Source: DASQHW01 sp038238245 (GTDB taxonomy: Bacteria > Actinomycetota > Acidimicrobiia > IMCC26256 > PALSA-610). From it: a stretch of 64,000 bases of DNA. Where the stretch lies: the NCBI GenBank assembly GCA_038238245.1, contig JBBRXX010000020.1, positions 20,486 to 84,485 on the forward strand, in the 5' to 3' direction. The number at the start of each line of letters is the position of its first letter. The stretch's first letter is position 1. Below are positions 34,026 through 42,058 of the stretch, piece after piece. Under the pieces are notes generated by a model. That model searched no databases. It was not told the origin of the DNA and saw only the letters and a list, made by a program, of their open reading frames with translations. The translations under genes were made by a program, and so were the position numbers.

Positions 34026-34328
34026 CTAGGCGAGTTGCGGTGCGGCCGCGGGCGCCGGCATCTCGATGCCCTTGCGCAGCCGGCGGCGCTCCTCCTCGGT
34101 GAGCCCGCCCCACACGCCGGCCTCTTGATTCGTGGCCAGCGCGAACTCGAGGCACTCGCTCGCGACCGGGCACTGGGTACAGACCCGCTTGGCGGCGTCG
34201 ATCTGGTCGAGCGCCACTCCGGTCGTCCCGATGGGAAAGAAGAGCTCCGGGCTGGTGTCGCGACAGGCTGCGCGATCACGCCACTCGTCTGCATCCCAGT
34301 CGTGGGTCCGGATCCAAGTCAACGCCAC
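34026..34328 (-). CDS. WhiB family Fe-S transcriptional regulator
   Basis: A 100-residue protein carrying a [4Fe-4S] cluster. The four cysteines are at about positions 22, 50, 53 and 59 (AACRDTSPELFF, then CTQCPVASEC), followed by the GVWGGLTEEERR turn and a basic C-terminal tail. It is closest in layout to WhiB1. Start is GTG 34328, selected by the strong AAGGGGG ribosome-binding site 5 nt upstream. Convergent with the PdtaS-like kinase, as in mycobacteria where whiB1 faces pdtaS. Confidence 0.93.
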   Translation of the reverse strand: MALTWIRTHDWDADEWRDRAACRDTSPELFFPIGTTGVALDQIDAAKRVCTQCPVASECLEFALATNQEAGVWGGLTEEERRRLRKGIEMPAPAAAPQLA

Positions 34329-34491
34329 TGTTTCCCCCTTGCGGGTTGCGCAGACGGCAGTGCCCACATGCCGGAACCGTGCACCCAGAAACGAGCACGC
34401 TCAGCTCGGTTGAGCGGGAGCAAAAAGAGAGGGTAACGGGCTCGTCGAGGGGCTGGCAAGGGGTCTGAGCAGGACTTTCGTGCCCATAAGT

Positions 34492-34503
34492 GGAACACGT
34501 TCC
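34492..34503. promoter_or_regulatory. KstR/FadR-like inverted repeat
   Basis: GGAACACGTTCC is a perfect 5-2-5 inverted repeat upstream of the phosphodiesterase gene and overlaps the space where its promoter (TAGTGT at 34509-34514) should lie. The core AACNNGTT is that of TetR-type lipid regulators such as KstR. Confidence 0.4.
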
Positions 34504-34523
34504 GGTTCTAGTGTGGCAGCTCG

Positions 34524-35225
34524 ATGGCCGGCCGACCCCTCGTATTGGCACATCGTGGCGCGTCGCGCGTCGCGCCCGAGAACACGATCGAGGCGTTCTC
34601 CCGGGCGCGCGAGCTCGGTGCCGACGGGGTGGAGCTCGACGTACGACGCACCCTCGACGACGTCCTCGTCGTGCATCACGATCCCGCCGTCGATGGGTTC
34701 GGGTTGATCGCGGCGCACACGTTCGCGGCGGTGCGCGCGGCGCGCCCGGACACGCCGACGCTCCTCGAAGTGCTTGCGGAATGCAGCCAATTGCTCCTCA
34801 ACGTCGAGATCAAATGCCTGCCGTGGGAGCCCGACGCGGATGGCGCCGAGCGTCCGGTGGTGCGCGCGGTCGCGGCGGCCGTGCGCGCGCACGCGCCCGA
34901 CGCCATCGTGTCGTCGTTCGATCTCGATGCGGTCGATGCATGCCGTGTGTTCGCGCCCGAGATCGCGACCGCGTGGCTGACCAGCGGCCAGGACATCGCA
35001 ACCGCGTCGGCGATCGCGGCCGCGCACGGTCACCCATGGCTGCATCCCGACTGCCGCGCCGCGCTGACTGAGCCCGAGGCCGGCATTCGGGCTGCCCACG
35101 ACCGCGGCGTACGCGTCGATGTCTGGACGGTGGACGCGCCGGACGAGATCCGCGTGCTCGCCGCGGCCGGTGTCGACGCGATCGTCACGAACGTCCCGGA
35201 CGTGGCGCTCGCGGCTCTCGCGTAG
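34524..35225 (+). CDS. Glycerophosphodiester phosphodiesterase
   Basis: A 233-residue TIM-barrel hydrolase that splits glycerophosphodiesters into glycerol 3-phosphate and an alcohol. The catalytic residues are visible in LAHRGASRVAPENTIEAF, GVELDVRRT and VVHHDPAVDG. The C-terminal DVWTVDAPDEIRVLAAAGVD is standard for UgpQ-like enzymes. No signal peptide, so it acts in the cytoplasm. Its stop touches the stop of the convergent lipid kinase. Confidence 0.92.
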   Translation: MAGRPLVLAHRGASRVAPENTIEAFSRARELGADGVELDVRRTLDDVLVVHHDPAVDGFGLIAAHTFAAVRAARPDTPTLLEVLAECSQLLLNVEIKCLPWEPDADGAERPVVRAVAAAVRAHAPDAIVSSFDLDAVDACRVFAPEIATAWLTSGQDIATASAIAAAHGHPWLHPDCRAALTEPEAGIRAAHDRGVRVDVWTVDAPDEIRVLAAAGVDAIVTNVPDVALAALA

Positions 35226-36137
35226 CTAGGGAACGACGATCGTCAGCGCGTCGGGCTCGTAGCTGATGTCGAGCTGCTGGGTGTCGCCGATGTCGTCGCC
35301 GTCGACCTGATACGGGAACGGCTCACCCGACCGCACGATCATGCGGTGCACGTCGCGCCGGTGTTCGACGCCTCGCCGGCGAGCGAGGAATTTGCCCTTG
35401 CGCATCGCGGACAGGCCGCTGCCGACCAGCGTCACGAAGTCGAGCCGGCGAAAGGCCGTGAACGCCAGCGGCCGGTCGAGCCCGGCATCCGGCGCGACGC
35501 GGAGCGGGATCCGCTCGAAGTACGTGTAGGGATCGGACTTGGAGACGATCGCGAATCGAACGCCCTCGATCGTCTCGCCGTTGTCGAGCTCGATGTCGAC
35601 CGCGGTCCGGGTGCCCTCGTGATGGAAGAACGCCTGGAGCGCCGCGACGATGTGCAGCGGATGGGCGGCGAACCGCTTGAGCTCTCCGTAGCGCTCGACG
35701 CGGCGGACGACGGCCGCGTCGAAGCCGATCCCGGTGTTGAACAGGAACGGACGGTGATTGGCGATGCCGACGCCGACGCGCTTCGTGGAGTTGCGGGCGA
35801 GCGCGGCGACGAGCACCCGCGCCGCGGCGACCGCATCGTTGGGATAGCCGAGGGTGCGCGCGTAGACGTTGGTCGATCCACCCGGGAGCGACGCGAGCGC
35901 GGTGTTGCTGTGCAACAAGCCGTCCGCCGCTTCGTTGAGCGTGCCATCGCCCCCGAGGACTGCCACGACATCGAAGCCGTCGTTTGCCGCGGCGTGGGCC
36001 AGCCGGGTTGCGTGACCGCGCCGCGACGTCTCCGCGACCTCCACTTCGTGCTCCGCGGCCAGCAGTTTGCGGATCATCACCCGCTTGCGTGCCGTCACCG
36101 AAGACGCAGCCGCGTTCACGAGCAGCAGGACACGCAC
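35226..36137 (-). CDS. Diacylglycerol kinase-type lipid kinase
   Basis: A 303-residue member of the DAGK/sphingosine kinase family (YegS/DgkB-like). The nucleotide motif is VAVLGGDGTLNEAADGLL, followed by SLPGGSTNVYARTLGYP and NTGIGFDAAVV. The start is GTG 36137 (VRVLLLVNAAASS); upstream sequence is Arg-rich shadow. It phosphorylates a lipid alcohol, possibly diacylglycerol. It is convergent with a glycerophosphodiesterase, so two lipid-turnover enzymes lie tail to tail. Confidence 0.9.
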   Translation of the reverse strand: MRVLLLVNAAASSVTARKRVMIRKLLAAEHEVEVAETSRRGHATRLAHAAANDGFDVVAVLGGDGTLNEAADGLLHSNTALASLPGGSTNVYARTLGYPNDAVAAARVLVAALARNSTKRVGVGIANHRPFLFNTGIGFDAAVVRRVERYGELKRFAAHPLHIVAALQAFFHHEGTRTAVDIELDNGETIEGVRFAIVSKSDPYTYFERIPLRVAPDAGLDRPLAFTAFRRLDFVTLVGSGLSAMRKGKFLARRRGVEHRRDVHRMIVRSGEPFPYQVDGDDIGDTQQLDISYEPDALTIVVP

Positions 36138-36164
36138 CGAAAGATCGTACCCGCCGTCCGGCAA

Positions 36165-36170
36165 TAGGAT
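36165..36170 (+). promoter_or_regulatory. Leaderless -10 element for udgB
   Basis: TAGGAT lies 8 nt before the ATG at 36179. It is close to consensus and has no ribosome-binding site behind it. Confidence 0.5.
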
Positions 36171-36178
36171 TCGCACCC

Positions 36179-36889
36179 ATGCCCGTGCCGCGCGCCACAG
36201 ATCTGCGCGCGCTCGCGGGCGAGATCGCGACCTGTCGGGCGTGCCCGCGCCTCGTCGCGTGGCGCGAGACCGTGGCGCACGAGAAACGGGCGGCGTACCG
36301 CGACGACACCTATTGGGCGCGGCCGGTCCCCGGTTTCGGCGATCCGCGCGCACGCGTGCTGCTCGTCGGCCTGGCGCCGGCGGCGCATGGCGGCAACCGC
36401 ACCGGACGCGTGTTCACGGGCGACCGGTCGGGCGACTTCCTCTTCGCCTCGCTGTATCGGACGGGGTTCGCGAACCAGCCGGAGTCCGTGCGCACCGGTG
36501 ACGGTCTTCGGCTGCGCGACGCGTACGTCGCGGCCGCCGTTCGGTGCGCGCCGCCCGCCAACAAGCCCACACCGGCCGAGCGCGACGAGTGCATGCCCTA
36601 TCTCGTGCGGGAGCTGGCGTTGCTGACGCGCATGCGGGTGATCGTCGCGCTCGGCGCGTTCGGCTACGAAGCGACCTGGAGTGCGTTGCGGGTTGCCGCG
36701 CTCCCGGACCGCGGGCATGGCCCGCCCCCGGCCCGGCGCCCGCGTTTCGCCCATGGGCTCGAGGTGCCGTACGGCCGCGTGACGATCGTGTGCACGTTCC
36801 ATCCCAGCCAACAGAACACGTTCACGCGCAAACTGACGCCCGAGATGCTCGATGCGATCTTTACGCGGGCCGGGGAGCTCGCCGGCTGA
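36179..36889 (+). CDS. udgB: Family 5 uracil-DNA glycosylase (UdgB type)
   Basis: A 236-residue base-excision repair enzyme. The active-site motif GLAPAAHGGNRTGRVFTGDR is specific for family 5 (UDGb), and the C-terminal TFHPSQQNTF holds the second catalytic motif. Cysteines at 19 and 22 (CRAC) and two more in RCAPP and DECMPY are the expected [4Fe-4S] ligands. It removes uracil and other deaminated bases in GC-rich genomes. Confidence 0.93.
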   Translation: MPVPRATDLRALAGEIATCRACPRLVAWRETVAHEKRAAYRDDTYWARPVPGFGDPRARVLLVGLAPAAHGGNRTGRVFTGDRSGDFLFASLYRTGFANQPESVRTGDGLRLRDAYVAAAVRCAPPANKPTPAERDECMPYLVRELALLTRMRVIVALGAFGYEATWSALRVAALPDRGHGPPPARRPRFAHGLEVPYGRVTIVCTFHPSQQNTFTRKLTPEMLDAIFTRAGELAG

Positions 36890-36892
36890 CGT

Positions 36893-37702
36893 TCAGAAGA
36901 TCCACGCCACCAGCTCGCCGGCGGCGTAGATCACCGAGATGACGCCGAGTGCGGCACCGACGGTGTAGCGCAGCACGCGGTCGCTCGTATTGATCGTGAA
37001 ATGCGCGCCGATCTGCGCCCCCGGGATCACGCCGATCGCGAGCGCGATGGCGAACGTCCAGTCGATGTGGCCGAGATACCAGTGCGTGAGCGTGCCCGGG
37101 ATCGCAAAGATGCCGACACACGCAAGCGACGTACCGATCGTCTCCTTCAGCGGCATCCCGACCCACGCCGAGAAGGCCGGCACCATCAGGATGCCGCCGC
37201 CGACGCCCAGCAACCCGGACAGCGCGCCCGCGGCGACACCGATGGTCGCGAGGCGCCACCATTCGTCGTGCAGCCGGACCGCGCCGCGTTCGAGCGTGCG
37301 CGCGGTCGGGAATGCCGTTCGGAATGCGGTGTACGCCACGAGCGCGGCCGTCAGCAGCATGAGGATGTGCCCGTTGCCGGGAACCGCGTCCGAAAGTCGC
37401 GACCCGACGATCGACGCCGGAACGCCGAACACCGTCGTCCACACGACCACCCGGTTGCGGATGAGGCCCTCGCGTCGGTACCGCAACGAACCCGACACCG
37501 ACGACGGCAGAATCGACGGGAGCGTCGAGCCCACCGCTTGTAGCGCGGTGGCGCCGAGCGCGCGGATCGCAGGCGTCGACACGACCGCCCCGCCGATACC
37601 GAACATCCCCGACAACAATCCCGTCACGACACCGACGAGTAACGTGAGGAGCACTTCCAGCCACACCGGCACCGCCGGGAAGGTACTCGGGGACGAGCAC
37701 AT
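36893..37702 (-). CDS. TauE/SafE family exporter, second copy
   Basis: A 269-residue membrane protein with about eight helices in two repeats (LLSGMFGIGGAVVSTPAIRA and LSGLLGVGGGILMVPAFSA). ATG 37702 is chosen; GTG 37672 (VPVWLEVLL) is an alternative that would remove ten residues. It is divergent from the dapA-like gene with 39 bp between the starts. It shares only family-level features with the copy at the left edge. Substrate unknown. Confidence 0.88.
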   Translation of the reverse strand: MCSSPSTFPAVPVWLEVLLTLLVGVVTGLLSGMFGIGGAVVSTPAIRALGATALQAVGSTLPSILPSSVSGSLRYRREGLIRNRVVVWTTVFGVPASIVGSRLSDAVPGNGHILMLLTAALVAYTAFRTAFPTARTLERGAVRLHDEWWRLATIGVAAGALSGLLGVGGGILMVPAFSAWVGMPLKETIGTSLACVGIFAIPGTLTHWYLGHIDWTFAIALAIGVIPGAQIGAHFTINTSDRVLRYTVGAALGVISVIYAAGELVAWIF

Positions 37703-37729
37703 ACTCCGGGAGCCGCCAACTGCGGCGAC

Positions 37730-37735
37730 TACGCT
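37730..37735 (+). promoter_or_regulatory. Leaderless -10 element for the DapA-like gene
   Basis: TACGCT lies 6 nt before the ATG at 37742, within the 39-bp gap shared with the divergent exporter. Confidence 0.4.
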
Positions 37736-37741
37736 CTTCGC

Positions 37742-38641
37742 ATGACGAGTGACCTCGATCTGCGAGGCGTCTGGGTGCCGCTGATCACCCCGTTCGACGC
37801 CGCCGGCGCGGTGGACACGGCGGCGATCGAGCGACTCTGCGGCGAATATCTCGGTGCGGGAGTGACGGGCATCGTCGCACTCGGTACCACGGGCGAGGCC
37901 TCTTCGCTCGACGAGGAAGAGAAGCACGCGGTCATCGACACGATCACTCGCGTGTGCGCGGCCGCCGGCAGCCGGGTCATCGTCGGCACCGGTTCGAACA
38001 ACACCCGGCACACCATCGACGCCACGGAAGCGTTGCTCGGGCTTCCAGCCGTCGTCGGCGCCCTCGTGGTCGTGCCCTACTACGTGCGGCCCTCCGAAGC
38101 CGGGATCGTCGAGCACTTCAAGGTCGTCGCCAAGAGCGCGCCGGTGCCGGTGGTCGCGTACAACATCCCGGCCCGCACGGGCCGCGGTCTCGGTGCCGCC
38201 TCGTTGCTCGAGCTCGCGCGGACGCCGAACATCGCGGGCGTCAAACAGGCCGTCCCCACGCTCGACACCGACACGCTCGAGCTGCTCGCGATGGCACCGG
38301 AGGGCTTCGCGGTCCTCGGCGGCGAGGACACCTTGCTGTTCCCGCTGATGTGCATGGGCGCGGCGGGCACCATTTGTGCGTCGGCGCATCTCTGCACCGA
38401 GCAGTTCGTCGCGATGATCGAGTGTGGTCTCGCCGGCAAGATCGAAGACGGCCGCGCGCACGCCGAGGTACTGCTTCCGGTCGTGCGGGCGCTGTTCACG
38501 GAGCCGAATCCGGCGATCTTCAAGGCCGTGCTGCACGCGCAGGGCCGCATCTCGACCGCGGACGTGCGTCTCCCGCTCACGAACGCGTCCGATGCCGCGC
38601 TCGACCGTTGCCTCGAGGCCGTCGCCCACGCCTCTCGCTGA
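37742..38641 (+). CDS. Dihydrodipicolinate synthase family aldolase
   Basis: A 299-residue (beta/alpha)8 aldolase. The Schiff-base lysine lies in IAGVKQAVP, the catalytic Tyr in VVAYNIPARTGRG, and GTTGEASSLDEEE is the pyruvate-binding GTTGE motif. All residues for 4-hydroxy-tetrahydrodipicolinate synthase (lysine and diaminopimelate pathway) are present. No dapB or other lysine gene is nearby, so a paralogous aldolase acting on another keto acid is possible. Confidence 0.85.
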   Translation: MTSDLDLRGVWVPLITPFDAAGAVDTAAIERLCGEYLGAGVTGIVALGTTGEASSLDEEEKHAVIDTITRVCAAAGSRVIVGTGSNNTRHTIDATEALLGLPAVVGALVVVPYYVRPSEAGIVEHFKVVAKSAPVPVVAYNIPARTGRGLGAASLLELARTPNIAGVKQAVPTLDTDTLELLAMAPEGFAVLGGEDTLLFPLMCMGAAGTICASAHLCTEQFVAMIECGLAGKIEDGRAHAEVLLPVVRALFTEPNPAIFKAVLHAQGRISTADVRLPLTNASDAALDRCLEAVAHASR

Positions 38642-38666
38642 TCAGGGACGAGCGCGCACCGGTCGG

Positions 38667-38672
38667 TAGCGT
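38667..38672 (+). promoter_or_regulatory. Leaderless -10 element
   Basis: TAGCGT lies 6 nt before the ATG at 38679 of the small membrane protein. Confidence 0.4.
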
Positions 38673-38678
38673 GCGGAC

Positions 38679-38897
38679 ATGTCCCGCCGTGCCGCCTGGC
38701 TGCTGATCGCGCTGTGCGCGTGGACCCTGTACGTGTGGGTCACCCGCATCTTCATCATGGCCGGCGAGGACCACTCGGCCGGGTTCGTCGTGGTGCACGT
38801 GACGCTCGCGCTCATCTCGATCGCCTTCGGCCTGGCCGCCGGCCGCCTCGGCTGGCGGGCGCTCCGGGCACGCGACCGGGAACACATCTCGGGTTGA
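38679..38897 (+). CDS. Small membrane protein
   Basis: A 72-residue protein with two hydrophobic helices (AAWLLIALCAWTLYVWVTRI and VVHVTLALISIAFGLAAG) connected by a short loop with GEDHSAGF, and a basic C-terminus. Not recognised beyond resemblance to uncharacterised actinobacterial two-helix proteins. The frame sits alone between two clear genes and has a -10-like hexamer in place for leaderless expression. Its last codons overlap the -35 of the downstream exporter promoter. Confidence 0.65.
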   Translation: MSRRAAWLLIALCAWTLYVWVTRIFIMAGEDHSAGFVVVHVTLALISIAFGLAAGRLGWRALRARDREHISG

Positions 38898-38939
38898 CAC
38901 CGGCCCCCCGGGGGGCGATACGATACGGTTCCGTTTCGT
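38894..38939 (+). promoter_or_regulatory. Promoter and TetR operator of the drug exporter
   Basis: TTGACA (38894-38899) is followed at 19 nt by TACGAT (38919-38924). Overlapping the -10 is ACGATACGG-TT-CCGTTTCGT (38920-38939), an inverted repeat with 8 of 9 matching arms. This is the type bound by TetR regulators of MFS exporters; the TetR gene is the next but one downstream. The 12-bp palindrome CCCCCCGGGGGG sits in the spacer. Confidence 0.7.
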
Positions 38940-38969
38940 AATACCCCGGCTCCCCCGAGGATCTCGCCC

Positions 38970-40607
38970 ATGACTTCTCCTCCGACCGCCCTCGCACCGT
39001 TCGACCGCAGCAGTCGCGCCTACCAACAGCGCTGGTTGATCCTCGCCGTGCTCTGCTTGAGCCTGCTCGTGATCGTGGTCGACAACTCGATCCTCAACGT
39101 CGCGGTACCGACGTTGCAGAAGCCGAAGCCGGTCGGGCTCGGCGCGACGAACAGCCAGCTGCAATGGATGGTCGACTCGTACACGCTCGTCTTCGCGGGC
39201 TTGCTGCTCACGGCCGGCAGCCTGGGCGACCGTTTCGGCCGGCGGGGCGCGTTGCAGTTCGGCATGGCCATGTTCGGGCTCGGGTCGGTCGCCTCGGCCC
39301 TCGTGCACACACCGACCCAGCTGATCGTCACGCGCGGGTTGATGGGCATCGGTGGCGCGTTCATCATGCCGGCGACGTTGTCGATCATTACCAACGTGTT
39401 CCCGCCCGAAGAGCGGGGACGCGCCATCGGGATGTGGGCGGCGATCGCCGGTGTCGCGGTGGCGCTCGGTCCCATCAGCGGCGGCTTCTTGCTCCAGCAC
39501 TTCTATTGGGGCTCGATCTTCATGGTGAACCTGCCCATCGTCGCGATCGCGCTCGTCGCCGGCGTCCTGCTCATTCCGACGTCGCGTGACCCGTCGAAAC
39601 CGCGTCTCGATCCACTGGGTGCACTCCTGTCGATCGTCGGTCTGGGCGCGCTCGTATACGCGATCATCGAGGCGCCGGACCACGGCTGGACCAGCCCGTT
39701 GATCCTCGGCACCTTCGCGTTCGCGTTCATCGTGCTCGGCGCCTTTGCGTGGTGGGAACGCGTCACTCCGAGCCCGATGCTCGACACGTCGGTCTGGCGC
39801 AGCCCGCGGTTCAGCGCCGCGAGCGCCGGGATCACGTTGCTGTTCTTCGCGATGTTCGGATCTCTCTTCCTGCTCACGCAGTACTTGCAGTTCGTGATGA
39901 GCTACGACCCGCTCCAGGCCGGCATACGGCTGCTGCCCATGGCGGTCGTGATGCTCGTCGTCGCGCCCACCAGTGCGCGCATCGTCGAGCGGGTCGGCAC
40001 CAAGCGCGTCGTGGCGACCGGTCTCTCGCTCGCGGCGCTCGGCCTCGCCCTGATGGCAATGCTGCCGTCGCACGGCATCTCGTACTGGGGTGACGTCGCC
40101 TGGCGGATGATGGTGATGGCCGCGGGCATGGGCCTGACGATGGCGCCGGCAACCGAGTCCATCATGGGTTCGGTGCCCCGCGCGAAGGCAGGTGTCGGCT
40201 CGGCGGTCAACGACACGACCCGGCAGGTCGGTGGCGCGCTCGGCGTGGCGATCATCGGAAGCGTGATGTCGTCGTTCTACGGGTCGCGCATCGCCGGATT
40301 GCTCGCCCGCTTCGGCGTCCACGGTGCCCCGGTCTCGGTCGCCAAGGAGGGCCTCGGCCGGGCGCTCGGCGTTGCCGGCGATCCGAGCCTCCCGTTGGCG
40401 GGCACCCAGCGGGCGGAGCTCGCGCAGGGGGCGAAGGACGCCTTCGTGGCCGGCATGCACCGCGGGTTGCTCGTTGCTGCCGGAGCCGCGCTTGTTGGCG
40501 CAATAATCGCGGCCCGGTGGCTGCCCGCGAATGCGGCCGATCCCGAGGTGTTCGCGAATCAGGATGAGGCCGCGACCGCGCGTGCAACCGCGCTCGTGGA
40601 GCTCTAG
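38970..40607 (+). CDS. DHA2-family MFS drug exporter (EmrB/QacA type)
   Basis: A 545-residue transporter with about 14 hydrophobic helices. Motif A of the family appears in LGDRFGRRGALQFG. Motif D1-like LLVIVVDNSILNVAVPTLQ is in helix 1, and motif C-like GVAVALGPISGGFL is in helix 5. It exports hydrophobic compounds by proton antiport. The next gene, a TetR regulator, starts at the following base, and a TetR-type operator precedes this gene, so the pair forms an autoregulated efflux operon. Confidence 0.93.
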   Translation: MTSPPTALAPFDRSSRAYQQRWLILAVLCLSLLVIVVDNSILNVAVPTLQKPKPVGLGATNSQLQWMVDSYTLVFAGLLLTAGSLGDRFGRRGALQFGMAMFGLGSVASALVHTPTQLIVTRGLMGIGGAFIMPATLSIITNVFPPEERGRAIGMWAAIAGVAVALGPISGGFLLQHFYWGSIFMVNLPIVAIALVAGVLLIPTSRDPSKPRLDPLGALLSIVGLGALVYAIIEAPDHGWTSPLILGTFAFAFIVLGAFAWWERVTPSPMLDTSVWRSPRFSAASAGITLLFFAMFGSLFLLTQYLQFVMSYDPLQAGIRLLPMAVVMLVVAPTSARIVERVGTKRVVATGLSLAALGLALMAMLPSHGISYWGDVAWRMMVMAAGMGLTMAPATESIMGSVPRAKAGVGSAVNDTTRQVGGALGVAIIGSVMSSFYGSRIAGLLARFGVHGAPVSVAKEGLGRALGVAGDPSLPLAGTQRAELAQGAKDAFVAGMHRGLLVAAGAALVGAIIAARWLPANAADPEVFANQDEAATARATALVEL

Positions 40608-41210
40608 ATGCCCGGCCGGCCCCGCAGTCCGGAGTGTGACCACGCGATCCTCGATGCCGCGCTCGCGGAGTATGCCGCGAACGGCCTCGACGGCATGAGC
40701 GTCGACGCGGTCGCGACGCGGGCCGGCGTGGGCAAGGCAACGATCTACCGGCGCTACCCGTCGAAGGCCGTGCTCGTCGCCGCCGCCGCGCTCAAGGCAG
40801 CCGACGAGCAGGCACCGATCGCCGACACCGGTTCGGTACGCGGTGATCTCACGACCGCGTTGCGGAACCTCCGCCGGCTGCTCGACGATCCGGTCGTCGG
40901 CGCCGCCAAGCGCATGCTGCTCGTCGACGCCGAACGGAACGAGGAGCTCGCGCGGATGCACGCGGAGTCGGTACGCGATCGCCGCCAAGGGGTGTTCGAC
41001 GTGTTCCGGCGGGGGGTGGAACGCGGCGAGCTGTTGCCGGACATCGACGTCGAGTTCGCGGCCGACCGGATCGGCGCGCACGTGTTCTACCGGAACCTCG
41101 TCACCCGCGTCCCGATCACCGACGCCTACATCGACCAGATCGTCGACGAGTTCCTCGCCCGCTACGGCGTGCGGCAATCGCCGGCCTTGGTGAATGCTCC
41201 GACGGCGTGA
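40608..41210 (+). CDS. TetR family repressor of the exporter operon
   Basis: A 200-residue regulator with HTH DGMSVDAVATRAGVGKATIY followed by RRYPSKAVLV, and a C-terminal ligand domain of the TetR_C_11-like type (AEFAADRIGAHVFYRNLVTR). The gene starts directly after the exporter stop (TAGATG), implying co-translation. The operator-like repeat upstream of the exporter is its likely target. Its 3' end overlaps the convergent anti-sigma gene by 49 bp. Confidence 0.92.
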   Translation: MPGRPRSPECDHAILDAALAEYAANGLDGMSVDAVATRAGVGKATIYRRYPSKAVLVAAAALKAADEQAPIADTGSVRGDLTTALRNLRRLLDDPVVGAAKRMLLVDAERNEELARMHAESVRDRRQGVFDVFRRGVERGELLPDIDVEFAADRIGAHVFYRNLVTRVPITDAYIDQIVDEFLARYGVRQSPALVNAPTA

Positions 41211-42058
41211 TCCTTGGAGAGCGATCCGAGGACGCGATCGAGAGCCGACCAATCGGGCGTTCCACTGCGGGCCGCGATGACCTTGTCGACACCGTCGAGA
41301 TGCTCGAATCGCCGCACGAGCACTTGCGGTGAGGTTCCGTCCGATGCGACGAGACGGAACGACTCCGGAAGTACATCGCGTGTCGTGCTTTCGATGAGCG
41401 CCGGTTGATCGGCGAAGACGCGCTTGAACTCGGCATAGGCCGCGTCGTGGTCGAGGTGTCGAAACGACTGAATCTCACCCGTATCACTGCTGATCGCGTC
41501 GAGTACGGCTTGCACCTGCCCTCGCGTCGCGTTGACTTTCATGAACACTTCGGCATCGATGGGATCGGTGCTCACGACGAAGACCTTCGCGTCGTTGCCC
41601 AGGACGTGCGAAAGCAGGTCGGAAGCGCCCCTCTCCTTCGTCTGTACTGCGAAGCCGTCGCTTGTCCGCAACGCGCACGCGGCGTCGCGGAAGGCGCGGG
41701 GTCCCACGATGATGTCGGGGGGCACCGCGAGTCCGCCTCGGTCAATCGCTGCATACCTCGCAACCACGCGAGAATCCTCGAGGATCTCGCGTACGCGCTC
41801 CGTCCCGGGGACCACCACGAGGTCGAGTCGAACATCCGGTTGCGAATATTCCTTCTTCGCGACACCGACGTGCTTCTCGCCGCGGTTCCAGAGCGCCACT
41901 GCGCCCGCGACCGTGAGGACGACGACGAGCGCGGCCGCGACGCGCAGGAGCGCCGATCGCCTGCTTTCTCGGTGTCGGAGGCCGGCAAGGTCGCTCGGGA
42001 ACGGTGCCATCTCGTCCGCGAGCTGCCGGAGCTCGCGGCGCAGTTCATCCGTCTGCAT
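41162..42058 (-). CDS. Membrane anti-sigma-like protein with FtsX-type extracellular domain
   Basis: A 298-residue protein. N-terminal about 45 residues are cytoplasmic and charged (DELRRELRQLADEMAPFPSD), then one membrane helix (LLRVAAALVVVLTVAGAVAL), then a large external region. From about residue 170 it matches the FtsX extracellular domain (VFMKVNATRGQVQAVLDAIS, AYAEFKRVFADQPALIE, LPESFRLVASDG). It overlaps the sigma factor gene by 14 bp. Topology and position suggest an anti-sigma factor whose sensor is FtsX-like; a zinc-binding anti-sigma motif is not visible. Confidence 0.75.
   Translation of the reverse strand: MQTDELRRELRQLADEMAPFPSDLAGLRHRESRRSALLRVAAALVVVLTVAGAVALWNRGEKHVGVAKKEYSQPDVRLDLVVVPGTERVREILEDSRVVARYAAIDRGGLAVPPDIIVGPRAFRDAACALRTSDGFAVQTKERGASDLLSHVLGNDAKVFVVSTDPIDAEVFMKVNATRGQVQAVLDAISSDTGEIQSFRHLDHDAAYAEFKRVFADQPALIESTTRDVLPESFRLVASDGTSPQVLVRRFEHLDGVDKVIAARSGTPDWSALDRVLGSLSKDHAVGAFTKAGDCRTP

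Noticed and set aside
38577..41252. An 891-codon open frame antisense to the exporter/TetR genes
   Set aside because: It is Arg/Asp/His-rich with no domain signal and lies exactly opposite an obvious MFS transporter and TetR gene. Long antisense frames are expected at this GC content.
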